Of a stretch of DNA of 64,000 nucleotides, positions 54,917-63,221 are shown in pieces. A program made the position numbers and the translations under genes. The stretch is from Chryseobacterium ginsenosidimutans. GTDB taxonomy: Bacteria; Bacteroidota; Bacteroidia; Flavobacteriales; Weeksellaceae. The notes beneath the pieces were generated by a model. It searched no databases. It was given only the letters and a program-made list of their open reading frames with translations, and had not been told where the DNA came from. Position 1 is the stretch's first letter, and each line of letters opens with the position of its first letter. Where the stretch lies: contig NZ_JAUSXC010000001.1 in the NCBI RefSeq assembly GCF_030823405.1, positions 2,649,001 to 2,713,000 of the forward strand. The letters are read 5' to 3'.

Positions 54917-55474
54917 CTATTTTTTTGTTGTTGTAGCCCCCAATTTAGATTTTACAGTCGGTGTAATATCCTCTCCACCATCCATATAGGCAATGTTATT
55001 GTTTCCTTGCGAAGTTGATACATCGAATACATATGCCAATCCTTTTTCTTTTGCTACGGCAGAAATTGTAGTTGCAACTTTTTGCTGAATAGGCGTGAAT
55101 AATTCAGATTGTTTTTTAGAAACCTCCTGAGCAGCTTTTGTTCTTGCAGCTTCGATATCTTTACCCAAAGTTTGCAATTCTGTTTGTGCAGCTGTCAATT
55201 CTTTAATTACGGCTTCTTTATTAGCTTCACTTATTGTTTTTTCCTTATCCTGAGCCGCTTTTAGCTTAGTCTGGTAAGTTGTGATCAATTTTTCAATTTC
55301 AGTTTGCTTAGTTTTTGTAAAAGTATCTAAAGATGCTTCTGCAGTTTTCGCTTCAGAAAGGCTATTGAAAACGTCGTCAGAATTTACATGACCTATTTTC
55401 TGCTGTGCATTTACAAGGTTTGAAGTCAGGAAAAGCCCTGCTGCTAAAGAAAATGTTGTAATTAACTTTTTCAT
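54917..55474 (-). CDS. OmpH/Skp-family periplasmic chaperone
   Basis: The 185-residue protein has a signal peptide (AAGLFLTSNLVNAQ), the opening QKIGHVNSDDVFNSL typical of OmpH, and a long Ala/Lys/Glu-rich helical hairpin (about 50-140) that forms the tentacles of Skp. It guides outer-membrane proteins across the periplasm. A TATATTTG box lies 43 bases before the ATG. The gene is monocistronic. Confidence 0.92.
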   Translation of the reverse strand: MKKLITTFSLAAGLFLTSNLVNAQQKIGHVNSDDVFNSLSEAKTAEASLDTFTKTKQTEIEKLITTYQTKLKAAQDKEKTISEANKEAVIKELTAAQTELQTLGKDIEAARTKAAQEVSKKQSELFTPIQQKVATTISAVAKEKGLAYVFDVSTSQGNNNIAYMDGGEDITPTVKSKLGATTTKK

Positions 55475-55516
55475 CTTAATTATTTATTTTTAAATTTTTA
55501 TCTGTTTTAAAGTCAG

Positions 55517-55524
55517 CAAATATA
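55517..55524 (-). promoter_or_regulatory. promoter -7 box of the OmpH gene
   Basis: TATATTTG on the minus strand; its last G is 43 bases before the ATG. Confidence 0.55.
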
Positions 55525-55629
55525 ATAAATATAACTAAATGCCTAGTTATATAATTGATTATTAATCAATGTTGACAGTTTTAATTTTATGTAAGCTCTT
55601 TTAATCTTAAATTTTAAAACCAGGATAAT

Positions 55630-55655
55630 AAAAAAGCCTCTCAGTTGAGAGGCTT
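55630..55655 (-). terminator. terminator after the aldo/keto reductase
   Basis: AAGCCTCTCA and TGAGAGGCTT pair perfectly around a two-base loop, followed on the minus strand by T residues. Confidence 0.82.
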
Positions 55656-55674
55656 GAAGTTATATCTAATTAAA

Positions 55675-56664
55675 TTAATTTGGAACTTGCACTTTTTCGT
55701 AAATCAGCCCTTCCGATTGTAATTCTTTCCAAAAATCCGTAGGAATTTTTTCATTCAAGGCATTTACATTATCTTTGACCTGTTCCGGTTTGCTTGCTCC
55801 GGGAATTATTGCTGCGAACTCATCTGCAGCCAAAACAAACTGAAGAGCAGCATGAATAACATTTGTATTATATTTCTTTGCAATTTCATTGATTCTGTCA
55901 CGTTTTTCCGTCATTCCCTTAGGAATTACATCAACATAATTATAACGGTTTCTTCCGGCAATAAAACCCGAATTGTATCCAGCTCCGGAAACCAATTTTA
56001 CACCTGCTTTTTTTACGGCAGGAAGCAATCTGTCGGCCGCATCTTCATGTTCTAAAATAGAATATTGCGTCGCCGAAAGACAAATGTCAGGATCAGCAGA
56101 ATCAAGGCAATCTAAAATAGGTTCTATCTTATTAACACCCATTCCCCAAGCTTTGATCACGCCTTGATCTCTTAATTCTGATAAAACTTTAAAAGCCCCT
56201 TCCCTAGCTTGTTTTAAAAAATAAGGATAACGGTCACCAACCTGATCTTCTGACAAATCGTGAATGTAAACAATGTCAATATGATTTAGCCGTGTTCTTT
56301 CCAAACTCTCTTCAATTGACCTTTTGATGGCATCTGCGGTATAATTGTGTTCAAAATCGTAATTCAAAGGAGCCTTCCACATCGTTGGCGGAACCTCATT
56401 TTCAGGAACTTCTACAAATAACCGACCGACTTTTGTAGAAAACACGAATTCATCTCTGTTTTGTCCATGAAGAAAATTTCCGAATCTTCTTTCACTTTTC
56501 GTCAATCCGTACCAGGGAGAAGTGTCATAGTATCTTATTCCCAGATCCCATGCTTTCTGCAAAACTTCGTAAGATTCTCCGTCAGTTAATTTTTCAAAAG
56601 CAGTTCCGATCGCTACTCCGCCTAAGCCTAATTTGTGCTTTTCCGTTAGAATGGATGATTTCAT
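55675..56664 (-). CDS. aldo/keto reductase
   Basis: The 329-residue NAD(P)-dependent enzyme has the AKR tetrad: Asp and Tyr in YYDTSPWYGLTKSERRFG, Lys in FSTKVGRLF and His in YIHDLSED. It resembles the D-threo-aldose 1-dehydrogenase/pyridoxal dehydrogenase branch (fucose dehydrogenase-like), which oxidises sugars. The ATG at 56664 starts LTEKHKLGLGGVAIGTAFE after a short head; the longer frame to 56703 has no support. The physiological substrate is unknown. Confidence 0.9.
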   Translation of the reverse strand: MKSSILTEKHKLGLGGVAIGTAFEKLTDGESYEVLQKAWDLGIRYYDTSPWYGLTKSERRFGNFLHGQNRDEFVFSTKVGRLFVEVPENEVPPTMWKAPLNYDFEHNYTADAIKRSIEESLERTRLNHIDIVYIHDLSEDQVGDRYPYFLKQAREGAFKVLSELRDQGVIKAWGMGVNKIEPILDCLDSADPDICLSATQYSILEHEDAADRLLPAVKKAGVKLVSGAGYNSGFIAGRNRYNYVDVIPKGMTEKRDRINEIAKKYNTNVIHAALQFVLAADEFAAIIPGASKPEQVKDNVNALNEKIPTDFWKELQSEGLIYEKVQVPN

Positions 56665-56819
56665 AATGTAATATTTAAGATGTTGGTCTTTTGTAAAATA
56701 CAAACATCGTGCAGAGATGTGGCAATCTAAATTATTTCAGAGGCAGAATTAATATCATTTTTATTGTTTTGGCTCTATTCTTGAATGAAAATTGATTACC
56801 ATTTCAATATCAATAAAAT

Positions 56820-58088
56820 ATGAAAAAGCATATCGTCATCGTAGGTGGAGGTTTTGCCGGTATCAATCTGGTGAAATCTTTGGTAAACGACAAGAGATTC
56901 CGGATCACATTGGTCGACAAAAACAATTATCATTTCTTTCCGCCGCTTATTTATCAGGTTGCCACGTCATTTATTGAAGCTTCAAATATCAGTTATCCTT
57001 TCAGAAGGCTGTTTTCTAATTATAAAAATGTTAATTTTCACATGGGAAGCTTAGTGAAAGTAGATCATGAAAATAATTCAATTGAAACAGATAACGGAAT
57101 TCTACAGTATGATTATCTGGTTTTGGCATTGGGAACAGAATCTAACTTTTTCGGGATGGAAAATGTCCAAAAATGTTCACTTCCGATGAAAACCATTGAA
57201 GAAGCTCTTTATTTAAGGAATTATATGTTGCTGAATCTTGAAGAAGCAGCACGAAATAAAAATATTAAAGAAGCTCAGAAATTACAGAATATAGTTATTG
57301 CCGGAGGTGGACCAACCGGTGTGGAACTCGCAGGAATGATTGCTGAAATGGGAAGTTATATTGCTGAAAAAGAATATCGTGAGATTAAGCTCGGTCTTTC
57401 AAATATTTACTTAATCGACGCTCTTCCTACTCTCCTTTCTCCGATGAGTAAATTAGCTCAGGAAGCGGCTTATGATAAACTTAAAAAATTAGGGGTAAAA
57501 ATTATTTTAAATGTTGCAGTAAAAGATTATGTTGATGGAAAAGTGATTTTAGCGGATGGGAAAACCATTGAAACCGAAACTCTGATCTGGACTTCCGGTG
57601 TAATAGGTCGTGAGGTTCCTGGGATTCCTGAAGAAAGTGTGGGAAAAGGCAGAAGATTATTGGTAGATGCTTATAACAAAGTTAACGGCACAAAAAATAT
57701 TTATGCTTTAGGCGATATTGCTTTACAAATGACCGAAGAAAGATATCCGAAAGGGCATCCTCAGTTGGCGCAGGTTGCGATTCAGCATGCGAAAAATTTA
57801 GGTAAAAATTTAAAAAGAATTGAAGAAGAAAAAGTCTTAACTCCTTTTAAGTACAATGATAAAGGAAGTATGGCGATTATTTCAAAATTTAATGCCGTTG
57901 TCGACCTTCCAAAATTTTCATTTAAAGGATTTTTAGCTTGGCTGACATGGCTTTTTATCCATGTTATTCCTTTGGTTGGGTTTAGAAATAAAATCCGTTT
58001 GGCTTTTGATTGGCTAAGGCTTTTTATTACCAATAATCCTTCGATCAGATTAATTTTAATACCGAAAAAAGACACCGGTGAGCATTAG
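56820..58088 (+). CDS. ndh: type II NADH dehydrogenase
   Basis: NDH-2 passes electrons from NADH to quinone at the inner membrane without proton pumping. The 422-residue flavoprotein has the FAD-binding IVGGGFAGINLVKSL (about 7-21), quinone-linked FFPPLIYQVAT, the NADH-binding IAGGGPTGVELAGMIAEM (about 160) and YALGDIALQ (about 293). The C-terminal segment WLFIHVIPLVGFRNK is the amphipathic membrane anchor. Menaquinone made by menA/menB would be the acceptor. A ClC gene follows after 77 bases. Confidence 0.93.
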   Translation: MKKHIVIVGGGFAGINLVKSLVNDKRFRITLVDKNNYHFFPPLIYQVATSFIEASNISYPFRRLFSNYKNVNFHMGSLVKVDHENNSIETDNGILQYDYLVLALGTESNFFGMENVQKCSLPMKTIEEALYLRNYMLLNLEEAARNKNIKEAQKLQNIVIAGGGPTGVELAGMIAEMGSYIAEKEYREIKLGLSNIYLIDALPTLLSPMSKLAQEAAYDKLKKLGVKIILNVAVKDYVDGKVILADGKTIETETLIWTSGVIGREVPGIPEESVGKGRRLLVDAYNKVNGTKNIYALGDIALQMTEERYPKGHPQLAQVAIQHAKNLGKNLKRIEEEKVLTPFKYNDKGSMAIISKFNAVVDLPKFSFKGFLAWLTWLFIHVIPLVGFRNKIRLAFDWLRLFITNNPSIRLILIPKKDTGEH

Positions 58089-58165
58089 TAATTTTAGTAT
58101 TCATGATATATTTCATAAATTTACGGAACTGTAACAATTCGGTTATGGAATAAAATCTCCAAAAA

Positions 58166-60010
58166 GTGAAAATTCATAATAAAAAAAAGTTTCTTAGCTT
58201 TCTAAAGTTTAAAAGAGACTTTCAAAAATATGGACTTGAAAAAGCACGCAGCTACGAACTTATTCTTCATTGGCTGAATAACAGGCTCAGCAGAAATCAG
58301 TTTCTTGTTCTTTCTGGTATTATTGTGGGCTGTTCTGCAGGTTTGGCGGGAGTTATCCTGAAAACTCTTGTTCATAATATTCATCATTTTATTACAACTA
58401 AAGTTCACTTTGAATATCAGATTTTATTTTACATTATCTTTCCTTTTTTAGGAATTGTGTTGACAACAAGTATTGTTTTAACAATATTTAAAGGACAGGA
58501 TAGAAAAGGAATCGGTGCTATTTTGTATGAAATTGCACAAAACTCAAGCATTGTTTCTTCGGTTAAGATGTATTCACAGATCGTTCAAAGTGCTGTAACT
58601 GTTGGTCTTGGTGGTTCTGCAGGTCTGGAAAGCCCGATTGCAGTTACTGGTGCAGCGATTGGTTCTAATTTTGCCCAGACTTATCGATTAAGCTATAAAG
58701 AAAGAACACTGTTGCTGGCTGCAGGAGCTACTGCGGGAATTGCATCTGCTTTTAATGCCCCGATTGCAGGAATTATGTTTGCTTTTGAGATTCTGTTGAC
58801 AGGTGTTGTTTTTACAGATTTCATTCCTTTGGTTGTAGCAGCAGTTTGTGGCAGTTTATTATCGAGAATCTTGCTTCAGGAAGATGTGCTTTTTAGGTTT
58901 CATGCGAGAGAAGATTTCAATTATAAAAATGTTCCGTATTATTTAATTTTAGGTATTGTAACAGGTTTGTATGCAAGATATTTTTTAGTAATTTCTCAAA
59001 AAGTTGAGCATTTTATTAAAGGCTTAAACATGTCACGTTTACGAAAAGCGATGTTCGGCGGTGCTGTTCTGTCGCTGCTTTGTGTGCTTTTTCCACCATT
59101 GTTTGGAGAAGGTTATGATACGGTAAAAGCTTTCACAAATGGCGATACCCACAATATTATTGAAAATAGTTTTTTTAGATATTTTGAAATAAAAGAGATT
59201 ACGATAATCATATTCTTAATTTTTGTTCTTCTCTTAAAAGCTTTCGCAACATCTTTTACGATTTTTAGTGGCGGAAATGGCGGAAATTTTGCCCCTTCAC
59301 TTTTTGCAGGAGGAACAGTTGGATATTTGTTTGCGATTGTCTGTCAACAGATTGGCTTTACGGAAGTTCCGGTTACAAATCTGGTTTTAGTGGGAATGGC
59401 AGGTGCAATGAGTGGCGTAATGTATGCCCCATTAACAGCGATTTTTCTAATTGCAGAATCCAGTTTCGGGTACGATTTGTTTATTCCTTTGATGATCGTT
59501 TCCATTATTTCTTATCTGATTGCAAAATGGTTCTCTCCTATTTCTCCCGAATTAAAATTTTTGGCGGATCAGGGGAAAATTTTCACGAATAAACACGATG
59601 AAAATTTATTATTTTCTTTAAAAACAGAAGACTTTATAGATAAATATTCTCAGGCTGTTAATGAAAATGCCCCCATTACAGAATTATTTGAGTTGGTAAA
59701 AAACGGTGATAAAAATATTTTTGCTGTTATTGATGATTATAAAACATTGCGAGGGATCTTGACGCTAGATGATATCAGACCTTATTTATTTACAAATGAT
59801 GAAATTTATGCGACGATTATTCAGATCATGAAAGCACCTCCAGCGGTAATCCGGCCGGAAAATCAGCCCTTAGAAATTCTTCAGACTTTCGACGATACAG
59901 GAGTTTGGAACTTGCCTGTGGTTGACGGAAATAATAAGTTTATAGGATTTATTTCAAAATCTACTATTTTAATGAGTTACAGGCAGTTATTGAAAGAATA
60001 TTCTGAATAA
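58166..60010 (+). CDS. ClC chloride channel/transporter with C-terminal CBS domains
   Basis: The 614-residue protein has the ClC membrane core (about 45-440) and two CBS domains (about 480-605: NAPITELFELVKNGDKNIFA, then NLPVVDGNNKFIGFISK). The gating Glu is in GSAGLESPIAV, aligned with GREGP of ClC-ec1. AFNAPIAGIMFAFEIL aligns with the ClC-ec1 segment that ends in the Glu pair; the second, proton-transfer Glu (E203) is Ile here. It might therefore be a channel or use another proton path. Translation starts at GTG; no ATG is near. Confidence 0.9.
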   Translation: MKIHNKKKFLSFLKFKRDFQKYGLEKARSYELILHWLNNRLSRNQFLVLSGIIVGCSAGLAGVILKTLVHNIHHFITTKVHFEYQILFYIIFPFLGIVLTTSIVLTIFKGQDRKGIGAILYEIAQNSSIVSSVKMYSQIVQSAVTVGLGGSAGLESPIAVTGAAIGSNFAQTYRLSYKERTLLLAAGATAGIASAFNAPIAGIMFAFEILLTGVVFTDFIPLVVAAVCGSLLSRILLQEDVLFRFHAREDFNYKNVPYYLILGIVTGLYARYFLVISQKVEHFIKGLNMSRLRKAMFGGAVLSLLCVLFPPLFGEGYDTVKAFTNGDTHNIIENSFFRYFEIKEITIIIFLIFVLLLKAFATSFTIFSGGNGGNFAPSLFAGGTVGYLFAIVCQQIGFTEVPVTNLVLVGMAGAMSGVMYAPLTAIFLIAESSFGYDLFIPLMIVSIISYLIAKWFSPISPELKFLADQGKIFTNKHDENLLFSLKTEDFIDKYSQAVNENAPITELFELVKNGDKNIFAVIDDYKTLRGILTLDDIRPYLFTNDEIYATIIQIMKAPPAVIRPENQPLEILQTFDDTGVWNLPVVDGNNKFIGFISKSTILMSYRQLLKEYSE

Positions 60011-60102
60011 ATTTAAATTTAAAACAGCCATTCAATTATTATCCGATAAGGTTAAAGTTCTATTTTGCTGAATGGTTTTAATCTAACTATTTTATTAAAA
60101 AT

Positions 60103-60134
60103 AAAAAAAAGACCAAATTTTGAGTTTGGTCTTT
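60103..60134. terminator. bidirectional terminator between ClC and the anti-sigma gene
   Basis: AAAGACCAAA and TTTGGTCTTT pair perfectly around a seven-base loop with A and T runs either side. Confidence 0.85.
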
Positions 60135-60156
60135 ATATTTTTAACTTGAATTTGCT

Positions 60157-60966
60157 TTAGATTTCTCCCATCACATACATGTTTTCCATAGTAGGAGTCG
60201 GGCTTCCACCCTGTTTTTCCAGCGTGATGGCAAAAGCCTGGGCTTTTGGTATGTTGGCAAGAGCGATTTTACTGTCTTTTTCTTCGGTGTACATTCCTGC
60301 ACTTACCGGTTTTCCGTCGGCAATTGCCCAAAGCTGATACTGCATTCCTTCCGGGGCTTTCGGAAGACTTTCTCCATTAAGGTAGACTTCTTTTGTCTTT
60401 TTGTCCCAGAAAACCATTGCTTTAGAATCTGTATGTTTTTCAACACCTTTTAACATTACCATCTGCATGTCGGGATTGGCAAACATTTCCATCTTCTGAT
60501 TCATTTTCTGCATTGCCAAATTCAAAGACTGTTTCTCAGATTTCATTTTTGCAATTTCTTCTTTTGTTTTAGATTGGTCATTCATCCAGAAAAGATTTCC
60601 GGCAACGCTTACTAAAAATAAAACAGAAGCTGCAATAGTATACCCTTTCCAATTGCTGTTTCTTTGAATTTTAATTTCTTCCTGAGGCTTTACAGCCGGA
60701 ATATCCACAGAAATTGCAGGTTTTACCTCTTCAACAGTCTGTTCCTGTTGGATTTTATTCCAGATCTTCGATTTTAGATCGTTTGGAGGTTGTACGGCCT
60801 GAACTGTAGCGAGATCTTCCAAAGTTTTTTGTGCCTCTTCAACGGCAGCCCTTACTTCGGCATTGTTTTTCATCACACACTCCAAAATCCCTGCTTCTTC
60901 ATTAGAAGCAAGACCTAGAATATAAGATTCTATAATTCCGGACGATATGTATTCTTTAGTGTTCAA
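60157..60966 (-). CDS. RskA-type anti-sigma factor
   Basis: The 269-residue protein holds its sigma factor inactive at the inner membrane. The N-terminal cytoplasmic part begins SSGIIESYILGLASNEEAG, a membrane helix lies at about 108-127 (GYTIAASVLFLVSVAGN), a Met/Lys/Gln-rich coiled segment follows, and the C-terminal RskA domain includes MQYQLWAIADGKPVSAGMY and TLEKQGGSPTPTMENMYVMG. The gene follows the ECF sigma gene after seven bases, the usual pair. Confidence 0.92.
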   Translation of the reverse strand: MNTKEYISSGIIESYILGLASNEEAGILECVMKNNAEVRAAVEEAQKTLEDLATVQAVQPPNDLKSKIWNKIQQEQTVEEVKPAISVDIPAVKPQEEIKIQRNSNWKGYTIAASVLFLVSVAGNLFWMNDQSKTKEEIAKMKSEKQSLNLAMQKMNQKMEMFANPDMQMVMLKGVEKHTDSKAMVFWDKKTKEVYLNGESLPKAPEGMQYQLWAIADGKPVSAGMYTEEKDSKIALANIPKAQAFAITLEKQGGSPTPTMENMYVMGEI

Positions 60967-60973
60967 TTTAATT

Positions 60974-61543
60974 TTATTGATAATCTTTTAGCAAATCCTT
61001 TAATTTCATCAGTGCATTTCGCATTTTGGTTTTTACCGTTCCCAGCGGTATTTTCAGTTTTTCGGATATTTCATTTTGAGTATATCCCTGATAATATGCC
61101 AGATCAATAAGTTCCTGTTTGTCAATCTCCAGAGTTTCAAGAACATTATTGAACCCGATAAAATCGGATGAATTATTGGTCGTCGAAAGTTCTGCAGAGT
61201 TATATACGAAATCAGGAAGTGGTTGGTTTTTTAATTCGTTCTGGAAACTTTTTGATTTTAAATAATCAATTGCCGTATTTCTTGCAATATTAATCATCCA
61301 GGTATAAAATCTTCCTTTTGATGAATCATATTGATGGATAGAATTCCAGATTTTAACGAAAACATCCTGAATAATTTCTTCAGTATATTCTTTAGACTGA
61401 ACAATTCGGAGGATTACACCATACAATGCACCGGAGTAGTTATCATACAGATGATGAAAACCGGTTTCGTTTTTTTCTTTTAGTAAAACGATTAATTGTT
61501 CTTCCGAATAGTTTGTTTTAATAACGAATATTTTTCTCCTCAA
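60974..61543 (-). CDS. ECF sigma factor, SigK-like
   Basis: The sigma-70 factor has region 2 (YDNYSGALYGVILRIVQ to FYTWMINIARNTAIDYL) and region 4 (IDLAYYQGYTQNEISEKL, then PLGTVKTKMRNALMKLK) and partners the RskA-type gene. No ATG exists near the expected start. I give the TTG at 61543 as the nearest conventional codon, but it overlaps a TACATTTG box; a start at ATT 61522, reading MKTNYSEEQLIVLLK, lies exactly 19 bases after the box and 14 after an AGGAG. The 5' end is therefore uncertain. It is divergent from the fasciclin gene. Confidence 0.88.
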   Translation of the reverse strand: MRRKIFVIKTNYSEEQLIVLLKEKNETGFHHLYDNYSGALYGVILRIVQSKEYTEEIIQDVFVKIWNSIHQYDSSKGRFYTWMINIARNTAIDYLKSKSFQNELKNQPLPDFVYNSAELSTTNNSSDFIGFNNVLETLEIDKQELIDLAYYQGYTQNEISEKLKIPLGTVKTKMRNALMKLKDLLKDYQ

Positions 61544-61548
61544 ATGTA
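61541..61548 (-). promoter_or_regulatory. promoter -7 box of the ECF sigma gene
   Basis: TACATTTG on the minus strand, with TTTG 18 bases upstream as a possible -33. It is followed at once by AGGAG. Confidence 0.5.
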
Positions 61549-61818
61549 ATAAAATAAAACAAATAACAAACAATCTTGAAATTATCTTTTAAATATTAAA
61601 TATAATTAAGAAGTTGATTGAGTATTTTCAATATAGATGTTAAAACAATAACGATTTGTTAATATTTATTCTGGCTTTTCACTGTTTAATGAAAAATAAT
61701 ATATTGATTTTCAGTATTTTAAAATAAATTTTTGATTTTTTAAATCTAAAGTAAAACCACTCTCGTAAATGAGATTAGAATACAATTCAAATAGATATTT
61801 AACTTAAAAAATCAAAAA

Positions 61819-62388
61819 ATGAACACAAGATCAAAAATCGCAGTTTTAGGAATGGTTGCTTTATCATTCGCTTTCAGTGGAAATGCAGCTGCACAGATGA
61901 CGAAAGAAAAAACAGTAATGGTAGGCGGTGCGCCGATGTATCCATCTAAAAATATTATTGAAAATGCAGTAAACTCTAAAGATCATAAAACTTTGGTAGC
62001 AGCTGTAAAAGCAGCAGGTTTGGTAGAAACTTTACAGGGAAAAGGCCCTTTCACGGTATTGGCTCCTACAGATAAAGCTTTTGCAAAACTTCCGAAAGGA
62101 ACGGTTGAAAGCTTGGTAAAACCGGAAAATAAAGCAATGCTGACTAAAATTTTAACATATCACGTTCTTGCTGGAAAATATAATGCTAAAGAAATCTGGG
62201 CAGCTGTAAAAGCCAAAGGAGGAAAAGCAATGATGAAAACGGTAGAAGGCGAAGAACTTACTTTCTGGGCTAAAGGAAAAGATCTTTACATAAGAGACGC
62301 AAAAGGGAACGATGCAAAAGTGACGATAGCTGATGTAAATCAGTCAAACGGAGTCATTCATGTGATTGATACGGTGTTGATGCCGTAA
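61819..62388 (+). CDS. secreted fasciclin-domain protein
   Basis: The 189-residue protein has a signal peptide (ending NAAAQ) and one FAS1 domain (about 48-188) with the H1 motif GPFTVLAPTDKAFAKLPKG and the H2 end ADVNQSNGVIHVIDTVLMP. FAS1 domains mediate adhesion in many organisms. It faces the ECF sigma gene across 275 bases and may be part of its regulon, as in other Bacteroidota; I see no sequence motif for that. It ends at a terminator. Confidence 0.93.
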   Translation: MNTRSKIAVLGMVALSFAFSGNAAAQMTKEKTVMVGGAPMYPSKNIIENAVNSKDHKTLVAAVKAAGLVETLQGKGPFTVLAPTDKAFAKLPKGTVESLVKPENKAMLTKILTYHVLAGKYNAKEIWAAVKAKGGKAMMKTVEGEELTFWAKGKDLYIRDAKGNDAKVTIADVNQSNGVIHVIDTVLMP

Positions 62389-62405
62389 TGGTTTTATAGT
62401 TTTTG

Positions 62406-62434
62406 AACAGCATAATTTTTTATGCTGTTTTTTT
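62406..62434 (+). terminator. terminator after the fasciclin gene
   Basis: AACAGCATA and TATGCTGTT pair perfectly around a seven-base loop, followed by T residues. Confidence 0.85.
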
Positions 62435-62483
62435 CTCCATTTGTTTTTCTAAATAAAAAATAAACCTCAAAAAAAATAATATT

Positions 62484-63194
62484 ATGAAAAAAACTATCAA
62501 TGTGTCTAACCAGGGAGCTACTCTGGATACAGGCAGAAGAAATTTTTTGAAACTGGGAGGTATTGGTTTGGCAATGGCCGGGCTTACTCTTGTCGGTTGT
62601 GATGACGATAATTTCGAATTCGTTAATAATAATGATGTTTTTGATCTTGGGAAAGGTGATGTAGGTATTTTAAATTACGCTTATGCATTGGAACAGTTGG
62701 AAGCAGATTTTTATACTAAAGTTGTTAATAATTTCTATTCAGGGATTTCAAATGCTGAAAAAGAACTGTTTACGGATCTTTACCATCATGAAGTGATTCA
62801 CAGAGATTTTTTCAAGGCGGCGATCAGCGGAGCAACATCGAATATTTTACCAACGTTGGAATTTCAATATCCCAATGTGAATTTTAATGACCGAAACTCT
62901 GTACTTGCAACGGCTAAAGCTTTGGAAGATACAGGTGTTGCAGCCTATAACGGAGCAGGAAAATACATTACAAATCCTGATTATCTTGTTATTGCAGGAA
63001 AAATCGTTTCCGTGGAGGCAAGACATGCATCAGCGATCAGAAATCTTATCAATCCCGGAACGGCAGCGTTTTCAGGAGATGATGTAATTGATGCAAACGG
63101 ATTAGACCTTGCAAAAGAACCTAAAGATGTGGTAACTGCAGCAGGAGGTTTTTTCAAAACACCGTTCACTTGGAAAGAACAAGGAATCGGATAA
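62484..63194 (+). CDS. secreted ferritin-like domain protein (PF13668 type)
   Basis: The 236-residue protein starts with a Tat-like head (RRNFLKLGGIGLAMAGL) and a lipobox-like LVGCDD, so it may be exported folded and lipid-anchored. The body is a ferritin-like helical bundle with the Glu/His pairs of the family: YALEQLEADFY (about 68), YHHEVIHRDFF (about 100), ALEDTGVAAYN (about 146) and SVEARHASAI (about 173). It may bind Fe or Mn. A second homologue follows 27 bases later. Confidence 0.9.
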   Translation: MKKTINVSNQGATLDTGRRNFLKLGGIGLAMAGLTLVGCDDDNFEFVNNNDVFDLGKGDVGILNYAYALEQLEADFYTKVVNNFYSGISNAEKELFTDLYHHEVIHRDFFKAAISGATSNILPTLEFQYPNVNFNDRNSVLATAKALEDTGVAAYNGAGKYITNPDYLVIAGKIVSVEARHASAIRNLINPGTAAFSGDDVIDANGLDLAKEPKDVVTAAGGFFKTPFTWKEQGIG

Positions 63195-63221
63195 TTATTC
63201 ACTTCAAAAAATTACATTATT

